A DNA stretch of 47,630 nucleotides from positions 1 to 47,630 of the forward strand of contig JAHJXZ010000185.1 in assembly GCA_018827205.1 (NCBI GenBank). The letters are read 5' to 3'. The stretch comes from Gammaproteobacteria bacterium. GTDB lineage: Bacteria > Pseudomonadota > Gammaproteobacteria > Pseudomonadales > Pseudomonadaceae. Both the position numbers and the translations under genes were made by a program. This document shows, in pieces, positions 32,937 to 39,072 of this stretch. Every line of letters starts with the position of its first letter. The stretch's first letter is position 1. The notes beneath the pieces are model-generated. The model worked only from the letters and a program-made list of their open reading frames with translations, did not search any database and was not told the DNA's origin.

Positions 32937-33158
32937 TCAGGCCGCGGCTTCTTTCCAAGGGAAAGACGGGCACAGCGCCTCACGGCGAACTTGACCGGAC
33001 GTTGCAGTTTCAATTTGCAGGGCGCGCTCAGCAGGGACCGGGCGAGAACCCGAACACCACTGGCTAACGGTCGGAGCGCTGATCTCAAGAAGAGTCGCCA
33101 GGGCTGCCTTTCCTCCAACAATCCTGGCGGCCTCTTCCATCGCTTCGGTAGGGGTCAT
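32937..33158 (-). CDS. Cro-like HTH repressor (YdaS type)
   Basis: A 73-residue protein; ATG 33158 has GGAG 9 bases upstream; a longer frame would begin with TTG at 33188. HTH: IVGGKAALATLLEISAPTVS then QWCSGSRPVPAERALQIE, the YdaS/Cro pattern. It is divergent from cI across an operator cluster, so it plays the role of Cro. Confidence 0.88.
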   Translation of the reverse strand: MTPTEAMEEAARIVGGKAALATLLEISAPTVSQWCSGSRPVPAERALQIETATSGQVRREALCPSFPWKEAAA

Positions 33159-33186
33159 CTCGGCATTCTCCAGTTCAACTGGAGAC

Positions 33187-33262
33187 AAGATAAGGCATTA
33201 GCTAATCACAAGGCAAGCCATTGCCTAATCAACCACTTCGAGGCGTAAATTAGGCAATGCTT
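33187..33262. promoter_or_regulatory. OR-like operator cluster with cro and cI promoters
   Basis: Three copies of a TTAGGCAnTGGCTAA-type dyad: TAAGGCATTAGCTAAT (33191-33206), AGCCATTGCCTAAT (33216-33229, inverted) and ATTAGGCAATGCTT (33249-33262). A minus-strand promoter, TTGCCT (33216-33211), 18 bases, TATCTT (33192-33187), overlaps the first site. The third site covers the cI start codon. The same motif recurs three times near 36016-36083. Confidence 0.85.
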
Positions 33263-34201
33263 ACTGGTCAAGAATTAGGTGCTGCAATTGACGCAGCACG
33301 CATCATCAAAAACCTTTCGAAGAAGGCTCTAGCTGAGCACTTCCGCATTGCGCCGCCATCTGTTCAGGGCTGGATAAAGACAGGCAGAATCGATAAGTCG
33401 AAACTGATCGAGGTGATCGACTTCTTCTCGGATGTTGTTGGCCCTAGCCACTGGGGCTTGAGCGAACGATCAGCAAACAACCTGTTTCTTAATGAAGGTG
33501 ATGATGCGGGGGCTGAGTTGAATGTTTTTGCGGGGTTGCAATTTTCCCCTGCCACCAATGCAAAGCAAGCCCCGGCTGACTACGAGCTCACACTAGCCCC
33601 GGGCTCTGGCAAAACAAACGCTGCCGCAAAAGTGTTGGCGATGATCAAGCAGCACAGCGGAAAGTCATTGAGCGCGGCAGCTCAAGAGCGGATGGCTAAG
33701 GCCGTTGCTGAGAGCCTGTCGGAAACACCATCAAACGTAATCACCGGGGACTTTTCTCGACCAGCAAAGCTTACCGATGGCGACATCCTGATCCCTCAAT
33801 ACGATGTCCGCGCATCAATGGGCCACGGCCAGGTGCCGGCGGATTACGTCGATTTCGTGCGCAATGTCGTGGTCAGTGGCCCCCAGCTTGAGAGGCTTGG
33901 GTTGGAGTACACCTCCCCCGCTAACCTCTCGATCATCACCGGCTGGGGACAGTCGATGGAAGGCACGATAAACGACAAAGACCCCGTGATCGTAGACCGA
34001 GGCGTTACCGAGTTTGCCGGTGATGGCGTGTACGTTCTGACCTGGGCGGGCGATCTTTACATCAAGCGCCTGCAGAAGGCAGATGCTGATAGCTTCGACA
34101 TGATTTCCGACAACGAGAAGCACAAAGACCGTGTTGTGCCCGTTGGCGATGTCACCATTCACGCGAAGGTGCTGCTCGTATGGAACGCCAAGAAGCTCTA
34201 G
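33257..34201 (+). CDS. cI: CI-type repressor with S24 protease domain
   Basis: A 314-residue protein. N-terminal HTH: LSKKALAEHFRIAPPSVQGW (residues 20-39). The C-terminal half is the LexA-like S24 domain with GWGQSMEGTI (Ser233) and GDLYIKRL (Lys270). The cleavage site region reads YDVRASMGHG, so the expected Ala/Cys-Gly is Met188-Gly189. This may make autocleavage slow or absent. The start ATG is inside an operator copy; GAGG lies 13 bases upstream. It maintains lysogeny and leads the transcript continuing into the toxin cassette. Confidence 0.93.
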   Translation: MLTGQELGAAIDAARIIKNLSKKALAEHFRIAPPSVQGWIKTGRIDKSKLIEVIDFFSDVVGPSHWGLSERSANNLFLNEGDDAGAELNVFAGLQFSPATNAKQAPADYELTLAPGSGKTNAAAKVLAMIKQHSGKSLSAAAQERMAKAVAESLSETPSNVITGDFSRPAKLTDGDILIPQYDVRASMGHGQVPADYVDFVRNVVVSGPQLERLGLEYTSPANLSIITGWGQSMEGTINDKDPVIVDRGVTEFAGDGVYVLTWAGDLYIKRLQKADADSFDMISDNEKHKDRVVPVGDVTIHAKVLLVWNAKKL

Positions 34202-34313
34202 GTTTGAGCCTTTTCGCCTGATTGGACCGCGGAAGTGAAGCCAAAACCAAGGAAGAAAAAATGATGGCAATGGCGGTGAACGAAACTTGTGCCAATATAC
34301 CTAGGTCGATATA

Positions 34314-34706
34314 GTGGCGACCCTGATTCTTCACCCAGAAGCTGAAGACGATCTGGAGCGTATCTGGAGGCTTGACCGTTGGGCAGCGTCTAGATTGATC
34401 GCGCTGCTTGAAGAGTTTGAAGGCAATGAAGGCCTGCTAGACAGGCTGTCTCAGAATTTTTTTCACAGAGAGCCGCCTGGCCAGTTTGATGTTCAGTACT
34501 GGATTGAGGTTAGGGACACTGGGCGTAATGTATTCCGGCTAAAGGTTTGGGATGCAAATGATCAACTTCTACCCTACAGGGTTATTTATGCGTACAAGCC
34601 CATAGAAGATGAGTATCACATACTAGCAATTGCGCCTAGGGAATGGGACTACGACCTTGAACACAAACTATCAAAGCGAATACTCCAAGCCTATGACGAG
34701 CTCTAG
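34314..34706 (+). CDS. RelE/HigB-like toxin
   Basis: A 130-residue protein starting with GTG 34314. The ribosome site is weak (CCTAGG upstream). RelE-fold pattern: LILHPEAEDDLERIW, LLDRLSQNFFH, NVFRLKVWDANDQ, LLPYRVIYAYK, and a YHILAIAPREWDYDLEH end. The basic-aromatic RVIYAY and the IApR segment fit HigB/RelE mRNA nucleases; the PREWDYD end is different from classical RelE. Followed by an antitoxin with 14-base overlap, and found after cI where lambda has rexA. AT-rich compared with neighbours. Confidence 0.8.
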   Translation: MATLILHPEAEDDLERIWRLDRWAASRLIALLEEFEGNEGLLDRLSQNFFHREPPGQFDVQYWIEVRDTGRNVFRLKVWDANDQLLPYRVIYAYKPIEDEYHILAIAPREWDYDLEHKLSKRILQAYDEL

Positions 34707-35157
34707 ATTAACAACATGGTCGGACTCATCCGAGCTTGTAGAGCAATCATCTACTACTCCGGTGCCTTGCCGTGTATTCAAAATAAATTATTCAACGCCG
34801 GCGCCACAACCTAAAAAAGGCCGCGCACTTTCGAGTTTTATTAGCGACTGGACAAAAGACGAAGATAAATCTTCGGCTCTTTCGGAGGCTCGAGTTTGGC
34901 TAGGGAATACAGCAGCAATTTCTGGCGAGGGCGAAACAATAAAAAGCTTGAGGCTTAAGAGAGGTCTTTCACAGGCCCAGCTGGCGGAGCTCATGCAGAC
35001 CAGCCAGCCGCACATCGCTAGAATAGAGAAGGGTCGCGACTCGGTCACACTAGAGACTCTTTGCAAGTTAAGCGAGCACCTAACAGCCGATTACAACTCA
35101 ATTGTCCACGCAATCAAACTTCAAGAAAGCATATTGGCCAGAGAGATACGCTCATGA
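34693..35157 (+). CDS. HTH antitoxin (HigA/XRE type) with N-terminal extension
   Basis: A 154-residue protein; ATG 34693 overlaps the toxin stop. The C-terminal 65 residues form an XRE HTH: TIKSLRLKRGLSQAQLAELM, QTSQPHIARIEKGRDSVTLE, LCKLSEHL. The N-terminal 85 residues are Ser/Thr/Lys-rich (TPAPQPKKGRALSSF) and could wrap the toxin. The frame is coupled to the third gene by ATGA. Typical of HigA antitoxins but longer. Confidence 0.8.
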   Translation: MTSSRLTTWSDSSELVEQSSTTPVPCRVFKINYSTPAPQPKKGRALSSFISDWTKDEDKSSALSEARVWLGNTAAISGEGETIKSLRLKRGLSQAQLAELMQTSQPHIARIEKGRDSVTLETLCKLSEHLTADYNSIVHAIKLQESILAREIRS

Positions 35158-35603
35158 GCAGGAATGTATTTACTATTTTCTCTGACGACGTAAGGCATGA
35201 GGTCGGCGGGAAAGTATCTTACATTGGCTGCTACTCAGGAAAGCTATTAGTAGCAAACTTCCCTGTAGTCCTTTCAAAGCTTTGCTTAACGGTTAAGGTA
35301 ACTACACCTGTTTCTAAGCCTTTCGAACACCTCACAGTTAAAGTTTATAAAGATGACGAGCTAATTGCGGAAGGTGGCGTGCCGCAAGAAGAGCTAAAAG
35401 GTAAGGCTCCACCTGAATCGCTTGGCGACGAACCTGCGAGCAATAAGTTGAGAGCCATTCAGATTGGCTTTGTGTTTTCTCCCTTCATGGTTGACGCGCC
35501 TGGATTGCTGCGTGTTAGGGTTGAGAATGAAGGCCGCGAGCTGAAAGGCACCGGTCTTCGCATACAACAGGCACCGGAAGGAATGGTTTTACCGATGATT
35601 TGA
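35154..35603 (+). CDS. DUF6941-like protein, third gene of toxin cassette
   Basis: A 149-residue protein; ATG 35154 overlaps the antitoxin stop. Motifs: RNVFTIFSDDVRHEVGGKVS, YIGCYSGKLLVANFP, LTVKVYKDDELIAEG, FSPFMVDAPGLLRVRVENEG. The SDDVRxExGGKxSxxGxY start is shared by the DUF6941 family, which looks like an all-beta sandwich. Located with the HTH gene after cI and before a perfect terminator. Its role is unknown; a defence or chaperone part is speculative. Confidence 0.75.
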   Translation: MSRNVFTIFSDDVRHEVGGKVSYIGCYSGKLLVANFPVVLSKLCLTVKVTTPVSKPFEHLTVKVYKDDELIAEGGVPQEELKGKAPPESLGDEPASNKLRAIQIGFVFSPFMVDAPGLLRVRVENEGRELKGTGLRIQQAPEGMVLPMI

Positions 35604-35613
35604 TGCCCAGAAA

Positions 35614-35652
35614 CGCATTAAAAAGCCCGCGCGAAGCGGGCTTTTTAATGCG
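35614..35652. terminator. Perfect bidirectional terminator after cI operon
   Basis: A 17-bp perfect inverted repeat (CGCATTAAAAAGCCCGC) with a 5-base loop and A/T runs on both sides. It ends both the plus-strand cI-toxin operon and the convergent minus-strand DUF1654 gene. Confidence 0.95.
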
Positions 35653-35655
35653 TGT

Positions 35656-35967
35656 TCAAAAAGGCGCAGCCTCCTCCAGCGGCACCAACTCCTCAACCTC
35701 TGCCACCCGATCGTCATCCGTAGGCGCATCCCAGCGCACGATCACATCACCCTCCTCCGCATAATCCAGGCGCAGACCGTCCGTCTCCGCCAGCAACTCC
35801 ATCACACCTCCCCACGCTTCATCCGTATCTGTATCCAGCCGGTGAATCCTCGCCTGGCGTTCTAGCTGCGCCTTTGGCGAGCTGATCATCGCGGAAACCC
35901 GCAGCCCCAGCTTTTCCAATCCAGTCAGTTCAGTGCGGCTTTGCTGCGGGGCTTTCTTCTTGGCCAT
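35656..35967 (-). CDS. DUF1654 protein under LexA control
   Basis: A 103-residue protein; ATG 35967 has GGAGAGG upstream. DUF1654 pattern: LEKLGLRVSAMISSPKAQLE then RQARIHRLDTDTDEAWGGVM, and an acidic C-terminus with VIVRWDAPTDDDRVAEVEE. This family is common in Pseudomonas and its phages. A perfect LexA box lies 16 bases upstream of the start, and a CI-type operator beyond that. So it is predicted to be expressed when DNA is damaged. It is single and convergent with the toxin cassette. Confidence 0.85.
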   Translation of the reverse strand: MAKKKAPQQSRTELTGLEKLGLRVSAMISSPKAQLERQARIHRLDTDTDEAWGGVMELLAETDGLRLDYAEEGDVIVRWDAPTDDDRVAEVEELVPLEEAAPF

Positions 35968-35982
35968 CTGCCTCTCCTTTTG

Positions 35983-35998
35983 CTGTATGCACATACAG
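35983..35998. promoter_or_regulatory. LexA (SOS) box
   Basis: CTGTATGCACATACAG is a perfect palindrome that fits the gammaproteobacterial SOS box CTGT-N8-ACAG. It lies 16-31 bases upstream of the DUF1654 ATG, where the -10 element and start would be. Confidence 0.9.
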
Positions 35999-36015
35999 TA
36001 TTTTGATCAACCTAG

Positions 36016-36089
36016 ATTAGGCAATGACTCGCCCGCCTGAAATAAATTAGGCATTGGCTATTTACACTGATTAGGCATTGGCTTATGTT
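36016..36089. promoter_or_regulatory. OL-like operators with PL-like promoter
   Basis: Three operator copies: ATTAGGCAATGACT (36016-36029), ATTAGGCATTGGCTA (36046-36060) and ATTAGGCATTGGCT (36070-36083). A plus-strand promoter reads TTTACA (36061-36066), 17 bases, TATGTT (36084-36089), with the third operator filling its spacer. It drives the early plus-strand operon and would be shut by CI. Same motif as at 33187-33262. Confidence 0.85.
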
Positions 36090-36097
36090 TAACCCAT

Positions 36098-36176
36098 CGC
36101 CGGCAAACACCGGCCAGGCCGAAAGGCCGCCACTCTTTAACAACACGCGCCATGAACAGCTAGCCGGGCAACCGGC
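36098..36176 (+). promoter_or_regulatory. Antitermination-like leader: GNRA hairpins and boxA
   Basis: Just after PL: a GCCGG hairpin (36099-36114), GGCC GAAA GGCC (36117-36128), boxA-like CTCTTTAACA (36133-36142), and GCCGG GCAA CCGGC (36163-36176). BoxA plus a stable tetraloop hairpin is the layout of lambda nut sites. The order boxA then hairpin fits. An antiterminator protein like N is not recognised. Confidence 0.55.
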
Positions 36177-36193
36177 GAGGCAGCCCCGGCCAT

Positions 36194-36354
36194 CACCTGT
36201 GGGGCGACAGTAAGTCAGGTGAACAAAACGCTATGCCAGTAGGCGATCGGCGCACTGATTCGTAAGCGAACTGAGGATGCTGCAGAACAGTGCGAGGTGA
36301 TGACCGAACCGCGTGAATGACCCGAAGGGCATAGCGAGAAAAACGGACAGCATC
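36194..36354 (+). ncRNA. Structured leader RNA, possible pseudoknot
   Basis: No gene fits 36180-36406. It contains a hairpin CACCTG/CAGGTG (36194-36199 with 36216-36221), a 9-bp pairing CGCTATGCC (36229-36237) with GGCATAGCG (36328-36336), and a 7-bp pairing GATGCTG (36276-36282) with CAGCATC (36348-36354). The last two cross, so they could form a pseudoknot. Confidence 0.4.
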
Positions 36355-36406
36355 ACTGAGCAGCCTTGGCGACAGGGCTGCTTGGGATGACAACCGGAGA
36401 AGGCAG

Positions 36407-36610
36407 ATGGACGAGTACGAAATGGCACTAAGTCGCCTGGGCACTGTGACCGTCACCAAGGACGGAATCAGCTGCGACGGCTTCAAAGGCAAGAACGCAA
36501 TGTGCAGAGATGTCGCGATCATGGCAGCAGCCTGGGCGATTGGGGAACTCCAGCGGGAAATGCTGAAGACCATCAAGAAGCCAGGCAGCGGCAAAATCAG
36601 CGTCGATTGA
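36407..36610 (+). CDS. Small early protein
   Basis: A 67-residue protein with a good ribosome site (GGAGAAGGCAG before ATG 36407). MDEYEMALSRLGTVTVTKDG, then MCRDVAIMAAAWAIGELQRE. Small helical phage early protein; no family known. It is the first clear gene of the PL operon, flanked on both sides by structured noncoding stretches. Confidence 0.75.
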   Translation: MDEYEMALSRLGTVTVTKDGISCDGFKGKNAMCRDVAIMAAAWAIGELQREMLKTIKKPGSGKISVD

Positions 36611-36723
36611 AAGAATCCCGCAACACGACCGGGACGCCGCCGGGCAACGCATGAAGCAGCGCCCGGTGATAAGCAGGTTTGCCGCCTGGGCATAAGGCAC
36701 CGATCACCTGCATGCAGGACGTA

Positions 36724-36821
36724 TCGGGGTGTGATCGCGCCAGGGGATGCTGGCAGTCAAGCAGGCAAGAGGCGGTTCGAGTCCGTCCGAGATCACACCC
36801 CGATGCGCAATTTCGCGCATC
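36724..36821 (+). ncRNA. tRNA-like three-way-junction RNA element
   Basis: A perfect 13-bp outer stem, TCGGGGTGTGATC (36724-36736) with GATCACACCCCGA (36791-36803), encloses a 5-bp hairpin GCCAG/CTGGC (36739-36754) and a T-arm-like hairpin GGCGG TTCGAGT CCGTC (36771-36787), which fits the tRNA T-arm. A separate hairpin GATGCGC/GCGCATC follows (36802-36821). It lacks an anticodon arm and a 3' CCA, so it is not a normal tRNA. Confidence 0.6.
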
Positions 36822-37166
36822 ACAACCAGTTGAACGCTTTGCCGCGATCACTGGGCAAGAAGGTAGCAACACCACCGGATCAGGGGACGCAGGAGCGGAA
36901 CCGCCAGGGCCCACTACACCCGAAGATCAGCCGGCAGTGGCGTGCCGGCACCAATTCCACAGGTGGCCACTGCCTGCCCAGTGAGCGCGCAGCAGGAGAG
37001 CAGGCCAATGAATTAAGCCATCGCTACACCCGTGCGGCGCAGTAAGCCTGAAGGCTGCGTCCAATGCCGAACAGGCAGCGGCCAAATGTGGCGTCCATGT
37101 CACCGCGCATGGGCCGGGTAACCGGTAGCCCACCCGAACGACGACGATCACCGCTGACGCAACACA

Positions 37167-37279
37167 CCCAGGCCGACGCCAGTAGCGGGCCTGGGCACCC
37201 TTCCCCGTACCCATAAGCAGCCAACCCAGCACGCAGCCTTGCGGAAGTCTGGCGGGTTGGTGCGGCTGACTTATGGGTA
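37167..37279 (+). ncRNA. Two strong hairpins just before gene 37302
   Basis: First: CCCAGGCC/GGCCTGGG plus CGC/GCG (37167-37195), 11 bp with a 2-base bulge. Second: TACCCATAAG/CTTATGGGTA plus CAGCC/GGCTG (37208-37222 with 37264-37279), 15 bp with a single bulge. The second ends 22 bases before the start codon and could influence translation of that gene. Confidence 0.5.
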
Positions 37280-37301
37280 TGACCAACCGAGGTGCCACAC
37301 C

Positions 37302-37571
37302 ATGAACGCACTGCAACAAGCCAAGGCCAGCGTCAACGAACTGACCGATCTGCTCGAACTGGCCCGCAAGGCCCGCGAGGCGTTCGCCGGGCGCAACCTC
37401 TCGCAAGGCTACCGCCCGGACCGCACCCAGGCCGTAATGGCCGGCAAGGGCATGGTGCACGTCATCGACAGCACCAGTGGCCGCTGCCTGGGCTTCCGTC
37501 GCACACCGAAGGAAGCGGCCTGGCTGCAGCAGGCCCTGGAAAACGGCACCCAAACCCAGGCACACGCCTGA
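37302..37571 (+). CDS. Early small protein
   Basis: An 89-residue protein, MNALQQAKASVNELTDLLEL then ARKAREAFAGRNLSQGYRPD, with a C-terminal LGFRRTPKEAAWLQQALENG. Basic and helical. Start preceded by GAGGTG. Precedes an HTH-like gene. Function unknown. Confidence 0.65.
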   Translation: MNALQQAKASVNELTDLLELARKAREAFAGRNLSQGYRPDRTQAVMAGKGMVHVIDSTSGRCLGFRRTPKEAAWLQQALENGTQTQAHA

Positions 37572-37583
37572 CCGGAGGCCAGC

Positions 37584-37952
37584 ATGATCAGTACCCCGCA
37601 TTTTCAGAGCCACGCGCAGCAGCAAGCCATGCTCGGCTGTGCAGCTAAGCTAGATCCGGCCAAGCACCCGCGGCGCTATGCCCAGCTTCAGGCCCGCCAG
37701 CGCCTCAACAAAGAGGTGCGCTGGCTTGATCAAGAGAACTCGATGCCCGGCATCCTTTATGCACGCGAGCGCCTCAATCAGATGCGCCTTGAGCGCCGCG
37801 CAAAGCAGGCTGAACAGATCAAGCCACTGGCTGCCACAGGCGAAACTATCATCGGCATGGCGCGCGCCATTGGCAGCACTCCACGCACCATCCTGAGCCT
37901 GCTGGATGAGTTCAAGATCACACGCGGCCCCAAGATGAACTTGGAGGCGTGA
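37584..37952 (+). CDS. Early protein with C-terminal HTH-like segment
   Basis: A 122-residue basic protein. The C-terminal part ETIIGMARAIGSTPRTILSL with LLDEFKITRGPK looks like a HTH. The N-terminal part is Gln/Arg-rich helical (RYAQLQARQRLNKEVRW). It may be a regulator of the early operon. Stop overlaps the next ATG. Confidence 0.65.
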   Translation: MISTPHFQSHAQQQAMLGCAAKLDPAKHPRRYAQLQARQRLNKEVRWLDQENSMPGILYARERLNQMRLERRAKQAEQIKPLAATGETIIGMARAIGSTPRTILSLLDEFKITRGPKMNLEA

Positions 37953-38281
37953 TGGCCAAGAACACGCAGGAGCGTTCAAAGAAGTCTGCTGAAAAAGCTG
38001 CAAAGGCTGGCGAGGAAGAACTGCGCCACAAAGTGCGCCCTGGCATTCGCGCCATGCTCGCCGACCTCATGCGCTGGCACGGCATCACGGTCATATCCGA
38101 AGCAATCCAGAACATGGTCATAAACCTGCACGCCCTTGGGCCGGAAGGCTCAGCCCATGCACTGAAAAGCCCGCGCCACACTTTCGAGATAAGCGAAAAC
38201 GTGGCGCGGCAATTTCACAACGAAAGCCTGCGCGAACTACGCGCCGATCCGGGCGACGAGAACACCGCCCACATCAAGTAA
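37952..38281 (+). CDS. Early protein, possible ribbon-helix-helix-like
   Basis: A 109-residue protein; ATG 37952 after GGAGGCGTG. Sequence MAKNTQERSKKSAEKAAKAG then ELRHKVRPGIRAMLADLMRW, HGITVISEAIQNMVINLHAL. The last segment could be a ribbon-helix-helix second helix, so a DNA-binding role is possible but weak. Confidence 0.6.
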   Translation: MAKNTQERSKKSAEKAAKAGEEELRHKVRPGIRAMLADLMRWHGITVISEAIQNMVINLHALGPEGSAHALKSPRHTFEISENVARQFHNESLRELRADPGDENTAHIK

Positions 38282-38336
38282 CCCACCCAAGCCCAGCGCC
38301 AGCAGCGCAACGGGCTGCTATTGCCTGGAGAAAGCT

Positions 38337-38777
38337 ATGCACTCATCCGTGCTGATTGGACGCAAGGGTGTGCCTGTCGTCCGCAAAACCCTGGGGCCGA
38401 TGGAGCTGAGACTTGCCATCCAGCCCGACAACGACCGCGAAGAGTACCTGCTGCTTCTGATTGAAGAGCTGGCTTTGCGGGTAGACGCCGCAACGAAATT
38501 GGGCGACGACTACGACGACCGCGACGATGACGACGAGCTGATCGAAAAGCTAAGTCTGGCTGATCAGGTAAGTCGGGCGGGCCGCCAAGTCAGCAGCATG
38601 CTTGAGCGGATGGATAAGAACCGCTCCCAGCTCAACGAAATTCTTCGGCTGATCAAGTCAGCGCTTCTCGATCAGGCGTTGGTGGCCAGCCAGGAAGACC
38701 GGCTTGGCACTCTGCTGAAAAGCATGGGCGCGGTTAAGGAGCTTGTCGGGAAGCCCTGGGACGATCTGCGGCCATGA
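38337..38777 (+). CDS. Acidic helical early protein
   Basis: A 146-residue protein with a very acidic middle run (DDYDDRDDDDELIEKL) and a helical C-terminus (NRSQLNEILRLIKSALLDQA). Starts after CTGGAGAAAGCT (GGAG). It may mimic DNA charge, but no family is recognised. Confidence 0.6.
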   Translation: MHSSVLIGRKGVPVVRKTLGPMELRLAIQPDNDREEYLLLLIEELALRVDAATKLGDDYDDRDDDDELIEKLSLADQVSRAGRQVSSMLERMDKNRSQLNEILRLIKSALLDQALVASQEDRLGTLLKSMGAVKELVGKPWDDLRP

Positions 38778-38971
38778 CCCACCACCCCAAGCGCAGCCGC
38801 TGCCAATCCTGCTTCAAGCGCCTTCATGACTGCAGCCACCTTCCCTTCCACACCATGCCAGTGCACCGGCAGGACGGAACAGACGTGGTGGTCATCTGCA
38901 CCCAGTTCGTGCCAGCAGCAGGCGAGCGCGGCAAGCCGTTTCTCAATCCGAGGCGCGGCCGCCGGTTGTAA
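38774..38971 (+). CDS. Small Cys/His-rich protein
   Basis: A 65-residue protein: RCQSCFKRLHDCSHLPFHTM with a CxxC and nearby Cys/His, likely zinc-binding, then a basic C-terminus NPRRGRRL. ATGA overlap with the previous gene. Confidence 0.6.
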   Translation: MTHHPKRSRCQSCFKRLHDCSHLPFHTMPVHRQDGTDVVVICTQFVPAAGERGKPFLNPRRGRRL

Positions 38972-39019
38972 CCACCCTACCCGCCCACTCCCTGCCTGAT
39001 GCTCGGGCGGGAGGGTGGT
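38971..39019. other. Large hairpin after gene 38774-38971
   Basis: ACCACCC...CCCGCCC pairs with GGGCGGG...GGGTGGT, 14 bp with one A/A mismatch and an 18-base loop. No U tract follows in either direction, so it is not a normal intrinsic terminator. It may protect or process the mRNA. Confidence 0.6.
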
Positions 39020-39072
39020 GAACATAGACCCTAGTCACTTCCAATAATTCACGCCACTGGCGAGGGATAACC

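Larger units (their letters stand above)
36611..37301 (+). other. Long stretch without a credible gene, rich in hairpins
   Basis: About 690 bases between two early genes. Overlapping frames on both strands lack good start sites and have the composition of chance frames. It carries several strong inverted repeats, including 36724-36803, 36802-36821, 37114-37125 (CCGG GTAA CCGG), 37167-37195 (8+3 bp) and 37208-37279 (10+5 bp). None has a terminal U run. It is most simply read as structured RNA on the early transcript. Confidence 0.5.

Noticed and set aside
36193-36693. Minus-strand frame of 166 codons
   Set aside because: Overlaps the well-supported plus-strand gene 36407-36610 and has no ribosome site; the region is better explained as structured leader RNA.
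36724-36803. A normal tRNA gene
   Set aside because: The T-arm is good and the outer stem is strong, but there is no anticodon arm of the right size between the first hairpin and the T-arm, and no CCA end. Kept as tRNA-like only.
36927-37625. Minus-strand frame of 232 codons over the structured region
   Set aside because: No start signal, composition of a chance frame, and it runs antisense to the plus-strand gene at 37302-37571.
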